From positions 38,391,017 through 38,455,016 of the forward strand of contig OW203763.1 in assembly GCA_934045905.1 (NCBI GenBank): 64,000 nt of DNA, in the 5' to 3' direction. Each line of letters starts with the position of its first letter. The first letter of the stretch is position 1. The DNA is from Leuctra nigra. Lineage: Eukaryota; Arthropoda; Insecta; Plecoptera; Leuctridae. A program made the position numbers and the translations under genes. Below are positions 54,058 to 64,000 of the stretch, one piece after another. The notes beneath the pieces were generated by a model, which worked only from the letters and a program-made list of their open reading frames with translations, ran no database searches and was not told the DNA's origin.

Positions 54058-55152
54058 GTTTTCAGGTGTTCAGAGCTTCAGAGCTGAATGAAATCTAATT
54101 GGAAATTCGGCAGTTTATTTCTTACTCTTTACTAAAATCTGTTTGGCAATATTGTCATTTCTGACTTGGAATGATTTAAAGAGTGTAATTAGTCTTTTAT
54201 GAGTTATTATGCGGCAGTATCTTGCTTTTTAAGTGCCTTAGTATAGGCCCTTGGTGCCATTGCAAAACACACAGGCGGTTTCATCCACAAAATAGAGGTG
54301 TGTAGGTATACGTGTAGCTCGGTTTCCCTGGAGGGACCAGCAACACTAACATGATCTGATTGGATAAGATAGAATGCAATTATTGCATTTTCTAGTTTTA
54401 TATCATATTCGTGTGAAAAGTGAAACATTTTAAGCAAAGTTACTCATTCCAGTTGCTAAGTAAAAACATGAATTTAAACACTTAAAATCACTGCACTAAC
54501 TTACATGATGTGTCCACACAAAAAAAAAAAAAAAAATATTATTACTATTTCATATCGCAATTGAAGATATTTTGTATAAAATGAGCTATACTGAAGACCT
54601 GTCACTCAGCAAAGGCTCAATCTCACTGTTCTTTCTCAATCCTCGAAAACGCTCAAAAGTGGAAAATTTGTTTCTAGCTAGTGTTTTAAGATGGTAATAA
54701 ATATATTTTATGAAAATAAGGATAGATAAAGTGTCGGCATAAAAGTTAATTGTCACTAAGAGCAAAGAAATATTAAAGAGTTTCATGAGGGGAACTCCAG
54801 CCTCTTGTGAGTTCAGACCAAGAACCTCCTTGGTCCAGACACCCTCCCACCCCCAGCCCTTGGCAGCACACGTGGCCACTTGAATTGTAATAAATAAGAC
54901 ACCTACCCTGATTAGAGGTGATAACTGGGGCACAAATGATTTTTGTAAATTTCGTACATTGCGTAAGTTAAATTAATCTACTGATTGCATACTTTATTAT
55001 TGTATACAATAAATTCATAAATGAGGGTTGGTTTGATGAATCAATAAATTATTTTAAAAAGGTTCATATTTGTGAATTAAATCAAGAAAAATTGCTGTAA
55101 ATATATGTAAAGCACAATTTCATTGAGAAAAAAAAAATACATTAATTACTTA
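54058..55152. other. Unique DNA between satellite and right arm
   Basis: AT-rich sequence with a 16-base A run near 54521. No exon was recognised. It lies inside the long-inverted-repeat element. Confidence 0.4.
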
Positions 55153-56340
55153 TAATTGGGGTAGTTACCTAATTAAAAATATTTTTTAAGGGTTTCACCC
55201 TTATTTTGTAATGTGAAAATAAGTAACCCTTATTTATAATTTGTAATTTATTCGCTCATATTCTGCAATATAATATCGTTTTGTCCCGTTTACTTTTGGC
55301 GCGAAAACTTTTTTGAATGAAGCGCTCGGCGTTTTTCGCAAAATCAATGCGACGAAGTTTACGTTTTGGGGGGTTTATATTTTTTTATGTTTAGCCAATG
55401 AATAGACCTATCGAATGAAACTAATTTGAGCCTTTTCTGTTTATAATTACGATCACAGTGACAAACGACGCGCGGACAACGGAAAATGTATGTGTTTTTT
55501 TGCCTATTTTTTGCAAATTATATCAACTGAACAATGAAAAAGTTATAATTTTACAACTTAATAGTGTAGGCTATATATAAATACATATCTGTGAGTTTTT
55601 TCAAATTTTTAATATGATTTGTTGTTACCTTTAGGCCATTTAATAAAATTTTGAAAACCAAATGAATTTAGGGGTTTCATAATTTTTTGGGGGTTGTTCC
55701 GACAGGAATATCTCGGTAAACTTTGGCACATATGATCTTTGTACAGTTATTAATGTATGGTAAAAAATTTAGCTTGTTATGCGTCCGTGGAAGCAAATTT
55801 TGAAATCTTGCCTCTACTTTGCTCGCCTACTATTCTGTATACATGTCATTATACAGTGTATACGTGCAACGCGTTGATGATAACCCAGCAAACACACGAC
55901 TGTCAGTTTTATGCCGGACCTGTATCATACCGATGACGGAGTGTCGGCAACGGCGATGGTGCGTCGCATGTAGATACCGATTTGATGCCGGCCCACTACT
56001 GACAAGCGGATATATCAGCACTCGGACAGTGTTCTGCTATCGGGCCAGTGCCGCACTGGCTGACACTATTCAGATATATCCGCGTGTGTCACAATGCCGG
56101 TGTCGGGCCGGTGTCTTCTGCCAGACACTGTTCAGATATGTCCGCGCGGTGTCACCATGTCGGTGTCGGGCCGGTGTCTACTGGCGGACACTCTGTGGAT
56201 ATGTCGGCACGGTGTCCACATTGTGCCGGACCGATGTCGACGGGAGCGCGCGCGTTTCGAACATGTTTTCCACGTGCCGTCGCATCTCTGTCGTACTGAT
56301 GCCGGCCCGACACTCGTTGGACACAAATATGACACTCTCA

Positions 56341-58427
56341 ATTTGCCAACACAAGCCATGGCGGCCTATAGCATTTTCATGCAGTATTTAGAAGAGTTTA
56401 ATAGTGAAACAAAAATCAAGAAATATGCCTCATATTGCAACGAAACAGTCTGATTTTGCAAAATAGAGTAGATTTTGTATTTCTAATACATTTTATAACT
56501 TTTGATTGAAGTTTTACCCATTCATATTTGTTTTAAATCAGTTTAAAATTTGTTGTATCCGCACGATGCTGGCCCAGTGCAAAACCGACACAAAAAGGAC
56601 ATCAAGAATCAATTATCTTTTAATTGCACTATTCAGCACATCAATTATCAAGGTGAAGCTATATAAATATAAAGATTATTTCATATAGTTTATTAAACAT
56701 CAACAGTTATTTTAGAAAATCGCACAATGAAATTTAAATTAATTGTTTTGTGTTAGTTATTTCAAAATAAAACGAATGATAGGGGCAAAGACACGTTCGT
56801 GTCTTTTCGGTTCGGCCTTCGGGAGCTCGGTTTCGTGATGGGGTGGATGGGTGAGGGAGGTCATTCAAGCAGTCCAACGGTTTTTATCTTGACTACAAGT
56901 TTGATTTTTGATGCTACACTACAAGAAGCAAAGATACCACTGCTAATCAACTGCTACCCACCAGAAGACAATTGTTAATTGCAGGGTAAGTACCAATTTC
57001 TTAACATGTAGTGCAATAATGTAACTGTGTCTCTAAATGAACTAACAGCATGTAAAAACGTCCCGCATTACGCGTACCTCGACTCGCAATTTTCTCTCTT
57101 TCCAAATAATTTAAGTTGTTTGCAGCAGATTCTGTACAAGAGGGTAGTATAATTACATTACGGAAACATACAAATAATTTTAGTTGTACAGATCTCCGTA
57201 TTTAAAGGTATTAATATGTTAATTAAATTTTGTCCTACCCAATTTTAATACCATTTTAATTTAATACCATTCAAATTATGTAACATCTTCAAAATTAAAA
57301 ACCGGACAATTATTCTACGTCTCTTAAAAATAAAGTATTAGTAAGCATTAAGAGTGCTCACTAAGCTTTGGGCAACTAAATCGGGTCTCCAAATGAGGGG
57401 AAATAACATCCGTCATAAAAAATGTAATTTGAAACGAATCGTTAATTGTTTTCGGCTCTGGATCTCAAGAGCTCGTAAAATGGGTCGTAAAATATCACGA
57501 GTGCAAAATAACATAAACAAACTGTCACTATTTCCTTTTAAACAGCGAGAGCACAGCAACCGAGACATTTCGATCAACCTTTTATTTTCAATACTCATTG
57601 TATGTTGTACAACACTTTTTTTTTATAAATTTCATAAAATACATTTTTATAGATAATATTATTAGTACTATAAATTATTAATGCAATAAGATTTATTACA
57701 CGAAATTAATACTGACTTGGCCAGTCGGTTGCGAATTAGAAGGCCTTAGATTATTATGATGTGGAACTTCTCCTGACATGATTTATAATTGTAAACAGGA
57801 TTCGATTAAATAAACACGAAATTAATAAATGTATTATTATTACCAAAAATGAGTAATGTGACCAACCAAAACAAATGCCATTGCCAAGCAGCCAAAGCCA
57901 TACAGGTCGAGCCCGGGCCAGATCTAATTGTTTTATTTTCCTTCATCATCACGTATTCATCAACTGTGCTTACCGGCGAAATATGGTTGGAAATTGTCTA
58001 AAATTACATTTTAATTATCAGGAATTATAAATTAATTTTATTTTCTAATAAATCACCTCGGATCTTCTTCAAATTTTGGGAATTTCGATTGATTTTTTGG
58101 AAAGATGATGAACTAATTTATAGGGCCCAGTGTAAAAAGTCTCTAAGTCACATTTTGGCCGTTTTAAGTTGATCTATTTCTCACTAATTCAAATACGCTC
58201 TATTTTATGCGACTCATTTTGAAAATTTAAAACATTCGTCATTTTGTAGTGTGGTCCTTCACACTTCCAGTGTATAAAAAGTCCCTAAGTCCGTAAAAAT
58301 AACGGCTGTAACAATATTTAGAGGTAAGTTTGACCAACAGAGTATTATTTTACGTTATTGTTACATATTTACATGATTTCTATAGTTTCATTCATACACC
58401 AACCAAATTGTACGTAACTAGGAAAAC
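56341..58427. other. Interior of the 6.5-kb element, nothing recognised
   Basis: AT-rich interior sequence. Short open frames show no recognised family. A donor-like G|GTAAGTACC near 56984 follows a GC-richer stretch (56800-56985) that could be a leader exon, but I cannot support a gene. Confidence 0.3.
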
Positions 58428-59640
58428 GCTCTGTGTAACGCGTTGACGAGCGAGCACGGATACGCGCAACACTTCGAACCGAAATTCTGTCTATCGAAAA
58501 TGCATTAAAACTTAAAAACCAATAATTCTTGAATTTCTTCACAGACTTGTATGAAAATCTCACAAAATTCCTAAAATATTTCCCAATAATCATGCAAAGT
58601 TTTAAGTTGATCGATCAAACGGTTCCTTGTTGATTTTAAAAAAATCACAGGATCTCGCAAAACACACTTTCAAAAGATTTTTTTTTTTTTAAAAGTTCAC
58701 GATATCACGAAAGGACGTTTAATTGTCTTTCAAATTCATTTTTTTAGGGTTGTTGTAGCTCCAACGCAAGCCAAGATATTCTATGTTCTTCGTACATACA
58801 ATATTTTGAATTGTGATTATTCACCCCAAGTTCGTGACCTTGTAACTTAATACATCCGGTGGACAAAAACGGGAAAAAAAGATTTTCTAACTCATATCAA
58901 TATGCCCCATCAGCATGCCAAATTTTAAGAAAATCGGAGCTTTTTATTATGCCACAAGACCGTGTTGAAATTATGTGGAATTACCTACACTAAAGAGTCA
59001 TTATATACGAGGTATTCAACCCCTTTTTTATCGGAGAAATATGACAAGTTTGTGATTTGAAGAAGATGAGAGAAGAGGGCAAAACTTTCCATGGCAAAGT
59101 TGTAGATATTCAAATTTAAAAATGTGGTGAAAATTTGAATTAGTGGAAATCAAAATTTAAGTAATTGTTATTCGTCCTCAATTCAAGAGCTACTCAACAT
59201 AACACCATGGACGTTTTATGTGTAAATTATGTGAAACAAAAACTAAAGCCATTTAATTTGGATAAATGAGGATAAGCCCTATATTTATTTCACTGCCGCA
59301 CATAACGTTATACTAAAGAAAAAAGCTCAAATTTAACAATGTATCAAAATGTGCTCAAGTTCTTGCCCGATTTGGATGAAAATTAGTAAAATCTGATTAA
59401 ATGTTAGTCCTGCAATATTTGAACTTGATCGGACAAACGGTAACTCAACTATTCCTTTCAACCAAAGGTTTAATTCAAAAAATATATAAGTACCTACACG
59501 TAACCACAGGTATGGCCGTATAGTGTGTGTGCAAAATTTCAAGTCGATTAATTGATCATTGAGACCTTTGCTGACCAGGAAAAACAGAAAGAAACGAACA
59601 AAAATAAAAAAGAAGAAACAAAAATCACAAACATCGAAAG
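58428..59640 (+). repeat. Dispersed repeat, copy 2 (shared with 11090-11640)
   Basis: It begins GGAAAACGCTCTGTGTAACG and contains GCAAAGTTTTAAGTTGATCG followed by ATCAAACGGTT and AAAATCACAGG, as at 11090-11400. This copy is longer, with TTGATCGGACAAACGG and AAATTTCAAGTCGATTAATT blocks, and ends A-rich with GAAAAACAGAAAGAAACG. It is likely the 3' region of a retroelement inserted in the 6.5-kb element. Confidence 0.55.
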
Positions 59641-62059
59641 TACAGTGAGAGTACCACAGTACAACGCTTGCAATGTTTAATTGCTACCAGGGTTTTCATA
59701 ATTAGCGCAAATAAGCGATTCTGGCAAGATGTAACAGAATTACATCTTGAGCAAATATTTTTATTTTATAAAAGTATGCCCTTTATAATCTAGTCACAAT
59801 ATCTAGTGCAGTCGTGTTTCTTGTTTTCTCGAACAGATTTTCAACGATTTTCCAACGATGTACCAAAGAACACATAAATGTGCTCTTTGGTAGATCGTTG
59901 GAAATATCCATCAACAAATAATAATAAAAATAAAACTGGGAAAATGTACTTTTTTCAATAATAATAGGTATACAAAATTTCATGGGACGTTTTGGCGGAA
60001 AGAGCGATGTGTGACATTTCATCATTACATGTGATGACATTTACATTTTGACGCCAATGTCGATTTTACGGATTAAAATTGATCAGGATTATATCAAGTT
60101 TTGTAAATAATTTTATTTGAAAACTACTTATTTACAAGTAAATAAATATAGTACCTAGGTACATATTTATTATATATAATATAGTACCTATAGGTACTTA
60201 TTTATTGGCATAACTCAAGGTGAATGAAAAAAGGACTCGACTAGCATTCTCCCATATCAAAATAAAAATTGGCAACAAACTATACACACATAATAAATAT
60301 ATTATGCAATATGCATCATTATTTCCTGAAACATATTTGCAAACAAAATTGGGATAGGTATGTTTTCAGGCTTCCTATCTATCCTCGTGCAATTTATCGC
60401 TTCATTAATAAGAAGATTTTTTGTGCGATATATATATAAAACCGTATAATTTTCATGACAATGACATTGTAATGTTTTTCATGACAATAATACTCTTTGA
60501 TAATACGTTTTAAAATAGGTTTCTCAAAAACCACCTTATTTCATTAATAAGGTGGATTTGTCGGTAATAAATTGTTGATAGGTATGAATATCATCCAATC
60601 ATGGACGATTGATCATTATTATACATTATTTCCGTATAATAGTCATTGAAGTATTTGATGACTTCATGTCAGAAACTTTTGTAGAGAGCAAAAAAAGGGT
60701 CAGACCATAAAACCGAACGAATCATAACATGTCACTCTCGGCAGAATTTTAATTACGGCCGCTGCTGGTATACGACTTTGTTTACGACTCCCCTTTCCAC
60801 TCACAAGAAATTGTAACTCAGAAAAAGATTTCAGATGCACAAATAATCGAATTTGTAGGTGCAGGGTTTTGATAGTGTATTTACCCCAAATTAGTTGATT
60901 TTTTAAATTTAGTTTCCCAAAATATGTACGTAGGCACCTTTGAAGATCAATTATTAATATTCACTATGTGAAAGCCACAATAAATGACTAAAGCATGCCG
61001 TTTTATATATAATTTATTTAATTTAAGGGTTGTTTGGGTGTTTAGGGATAAGCATTATGAAACCAAGTTAAAAACAAATACCTCCAGACATTCACGGGTC
61101 AGACTTTCAAAAGTATACTGGCGCAAACGGAGTTAAAATATATAATTTTTTGATTAAAAAGAATGAACCCAACTAATACATCCGATCTATAACAAAACTA
61201 GTCAAAACTCACTTTGAAAAACCCACTTAACATATTTCAACATATATTTCAAGCATATTTCACCCCCCCCCCCCCCCCCCCCGTCATCGTGTCCTTGCTT
61301 GTCTATAGAGGATGGGAGCGGGGGAAGGGTATGGGGAGTTGTTTGCTTCCCTCCAAGGTTGCTTTGACCATTGACAATAGAAAGGGATAGAGTACCTGCG
61401 CTTAAAAAACGATGTATCAAAATTATCAATAATTGAGAAATTGATGTGCACGATCACCTAGATTTAAGGACAATTAATGTATTCGTTTTTTATTTTTGAA
61501 AATCGATTAACTATTACCTAGTTAAATTAGAAGTAAAATGTCACACTAACGTTCACTTATTTTTATGAACAATGAATGAATGTTTTATGTACGATGATTA
61601 ATTTAAAAACTATCAACACGGGGGGCATTGGGGGAAAGAAAGTATTTTAAGTTGTGATTATCTTGATTGTAGGTAATAGTTAAAGTGTTCGTTCATCATC
61701 AAAACAAGTTTTAAATTTTTATTGATTGTATGAAAATTGTTTGTGTTTTAGTTGCTGCTCTGCGAAATAAGATCCTACACAACTGTATGAAGTAAGATGA
61801 TGTCTACGCTGGTGCCTTGGCTGCGAAACGCATCAGACTTGAATTTACGTTCGTAATTTTTGTATATTTGTGTCAATCAATTCTAAACCCAATAAATAAA
61901 TAATTCGTTTAAATCAAAATTAATTATTTCCTCCCTTCGTTTCCCTGAAATAATAATTAAAAAAATTAATCAATTAATTAATTACCAATAAATAATCAAA
62001 TTATGAATATTTAGTAGGAAGGGGGTGGGGGAAGGGGCGGGATTCAATGCAGGAATGGT
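59641..62059. other. Interior of the 6.5-kb element, C run only
   Basis: AT-rich sequence with a homopolymer C run at about 61261-61282. No gene recognised. Confidence 0.35.
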
Positions 62060-62423
62060 ATCCGCATTGTATCCGATATGTAACGGAATGGTGTCCAAAA
62101 TGTAACAGAATGGCGTCCGATATGATATCAGAATGGCGTCCGAAAGATATCAGAATTCTGTCCGCAATGTGTCAGAATAGTGTTCGAAACGTATCGTTTT
62201 GATGCCGGGCCAGTGTAGTACGCTCATCTAGTCTTTTAGTGAGTGTCATATTCGTGACGGAATGGACGCGGATATGTGACTGCTTGGTGTCCGCTGTCCG
62301 ATAACAAATAGGAGGCGGCCCGGCGGACACAATTTTGCCGGGCCAGTGTCAACGTGCGACACCGGACCGGCGCCGTTGGTAGGCATCGGCCCGGTACAAA
62401 TCTGATACTCTGTGTTTGCTGGG

Positions 62424-63409
62424 AAGCGATCATCGATATGGCTGACACGTTATATATACATGCATAAGAAATGAAAACTATACTAAGGTCAACCTTTTTC
62501 TTACTGGGGGGTCTGGAGACGGAGGTAAAGGAAGCAACCCAGCAGGGCGCCAAGTGACCACCAAACTCAACCAAAGACAACGAGGGAGGGTTGCTCGTTG
62601 ATCTCAACTTGTTAACTAGTTAACAAAAATTGACAAAAACAGATTAACCAAAACTAGACTATTTATCAGAATATTTTTATCAGATTATATTATATCATAT
62701 GATATTATTGATAGTATGTTATGTTATCAAAGCGCATTTATTTACAAATAGCGTAGTATATTCCACCTAAAAAAAAATCTCGAAAGTCATCTATTAACAG
62801 TTGTCACTTTCTTAATCATAAGAAATTGAAATTATAGTAATGAAAAAAGTATCTATTGAAAAATTTTAATGACGAAACTTGAGAGATTTCTTCATATTTT
62901 CAAATATTTAATCGGAATCACGAGGAGAACTGAATGAATTATTCATACATTATTCAATTCATTTAAAAGCAAAATAAAAAACAAGGTTTGGAGCAATGAT
63001 TTTTTATCGACCACAATATATTTTCTTTCTTTCGCTATTTTATCTTTTGTCTTGTGAATTGTGATGCCCTCTTCCTCACACGTTGCTCCAAGCTGTTTAA
63101 AAATTTAATATACATTTTAATATGCTAAAAATTTATTTGATTGATAATTGTTGAAATTTGGAGGCTTCTTTTATGTCAAATTCAGGCATAAACATAATTG
63201 TGTAGCGCTTGCGAAAAGGTTCAGAAAACATTAGCTTATTTATAGCCATCAATTTATAGATCTCAATACCTATAGGCGTGGAGATGTTTCGCAGTCTTTT
63301 TACAAGTTTTTATTTTATGAGTACCTTCCTTTAGTACTATACCCTCACGCACGAGTCACGACAGACCTACTCCCAAACCTATATTTCCAATGTTAATCGT
63401 CCTTCGAAT
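62424..63409. other. AT-rich intergenic DNA, nothing recognised
   Basis: No gene or repeat structure was recognised. Confidence 0.4.
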
Positions 63410-63585
63410 CATGATGATTGCGTAGTTCCCTCAGTCAAAGAGCCAATGCTGGGGTGTCCTAAAAAAAGCCAGGACCACCTCCTTCCTTTCATATGTCCAT
63501 TCTTCCCCTGTATTTTAATCATCTCTAATAGTCACCTATCGTCTTTATGAGCCTAGTTGCTGATAAGTGTGACGTTTAAACAATT
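63410..63585 (+). mobile_element. Diverged SINE body fragment
   Basis: TTCCCTCAGTCAAAGAGCC, AATGCTGGGGTG, CAGGACCACCTCCTTCC, CTAGTTGCTGATAAGTGTGA and CGTTTAAACAA follow the order of the SINE body at 27840-28030 with many substitutions. The tRNA-like head is absent. This is the oldest-looking copy in the window. Confidence 0.6.
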
Positions 63586-64000
63586 AGGTGTATTATATGA
63601 GCGACATACTGTCTTTTGACTCTTTTGGCTAGCTGCGATCTCTCTTCTTTTGGTTCTTGATGCGATCGTTACGAATCACATCTTTTGGCTAAATTATTGC
63701 AGTTTATTTTTTTGAAGATACTTGCCCAAATGGTTGACAAGTCAGCATCATCAAGACCAACTTTGTCAATTTTTTATTTTTTTTAATTATAGCTGCAGTG
63801 TGCAGTCTAATGTATAAAACATTCTCAAGTGTTGCTGAAGCTTGGAGGGTATAATATATGCAAATACTACCCAACCCCATTGGTATTGCATGGAATTTTT
63901 TATTCTATACATCGATATTTGAGAATGCTGATTGCTGAGCTATTCATTGGGAAACGCTGTAAAGAATTATTTTGATCAAGATGTTGCGCACATATTCTAT
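63586..64000. other. Right-edge DNA, nothing recognised
   Basis: No feature recognised. Confidence 0.4.

Larger units (their letters stand above)
49320..55838. mobile_element. ~6.5-kb element with ~690-bp terminal inverted repeats
   Basis: Arms at about 49320-50010 and 55153-55838 are reverse complements at high identity. Shared blocks include TTGCTTCCACGGACGCATAA, CCAAAGTTTACCGAGATATT, CGTTGTCCGCGCGTCGTTTG and AATAAGGGTGAAACCC. Outer ends carry a weaker TAGGCGAG match. Between the arms are decayed coding sequence (about 50140-51245, minus strand), a C run (51463-51480), a 45-copy satellite (51538-54057) and unremarkable AT-rich DNA (54058-55152). I could not define the target duplication or the superfamily. 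Confidence 0.78.
55884..62423. mobile_element. 6.5-kb DNA element with CCCAGCAAACACA ends and GC-rich subterminal repeats
   Basis: Termini CCCAGCAAACACA (55884) and TGTGTTTGCTGGG (ending 62423) are perfect over 13 bp. Subterminal regions at 55890-56340 and about 62060-62410 are GC-rich arrays of degenerate units with GTGTCGGGCCGGTGTC, CAGATATGTCCGCG, GATGCCGGGCCAGTGT and CGGACAC words. The termini resemble those of the element at 40887 (CCCTACAAACACT), and both share the design of short ends plus GC-rich repeats. The interior (56341-62050) is AT-rich, carries a dispersed repeat (58428-59640) and a C run (61261-61282), and shows no recognisable transposase. The flanks do not show a clear duplication. 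Confidence 0.68.

Overview
This is a window of nuclear DNA from an animal, most likely an insect. The recognisable protein-coding exons have GT-AG introns, the intergenic DNA is AT-rich, and the repeats are of arthropod type: a tRNA-derived SINE, an intact non-LTR retrotransposon, many small inverted-repeat DNA transposons and several satellites. Frequent GTAGGTACCTAC-like words and the repeat content made me think of a hemipteran, but I cannot fix the order from sequence alone.

Only three genes are convincingly recognised. (1) At the left edge, on the minus strand, lies the first coding exon of a Jwa/ARL6IP5 homologue (PRA1 family, 555-730); the rest lies outside the window or was not found. 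(2) At 24831-27437, minus strand, are three phase-compatible exons of a one-pass membrane protein followed by what looks like the start of a cupin/JmjC-like domain; its downstream exons were not found, and a huge repeat lies beyond them. (3) At 31006-37611, plus strand, is a complete eight-exon gene for the pyruvate dehydrogenase E1 beta subunit (362 residues, mitochondrial). An orphan open exon with a good splice donor at 12764-13048 (minus) may mark a fourth gene. The genes are unrelated in function.

The rest is repeats. From left to right: a 1.1-kb element with 198-bp inverted repeats (2304-3378); a degenerate array with about twelve copies of a core containing TGACGTCACTTCCGG (3540-5170); a LINE with intact ORF1 and ORF2 (about 6180-10119); a hAT-type element with a perfect 8-bp target duplication (10247-10937); assorted MITEs (12.5-18.2 kb); a TA-flanked element carrying a nested MULE-like MITE with a perfect 9-bp target duplication (19116-21042); a GC-rich region with a 200-N assembly gap; and a SINE whose internal B-box promoter region has been amplified into a 38-unit, 41-bp array (22490-24065).

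Right of Pdhb come a 1.77-kb TA-flanked palindromic element (38372-40140), a 4.7-kb element with CCCTACAAACAC termini and GC-rich ends (40887-45590), a 328-bp satellite (45958-48960), a roughly 6.5-kb element with about 690-bp inverted repeats (about 49320-55838) holding decayed coding sequence and a 45-copy, 56-bp satellite, and a second 6.5-kb element with CCCAGCAAACAC termini (55884-62423). SINE fragments occur near 24.2, 27.8, 29.3 and 63.4 kb.

The best candidates for something unusual are the amplified B-box array inside a gene intron, the CRE/ETS/YY1-like core array, and the long-inverted-repeat element with its hairpin satellite.
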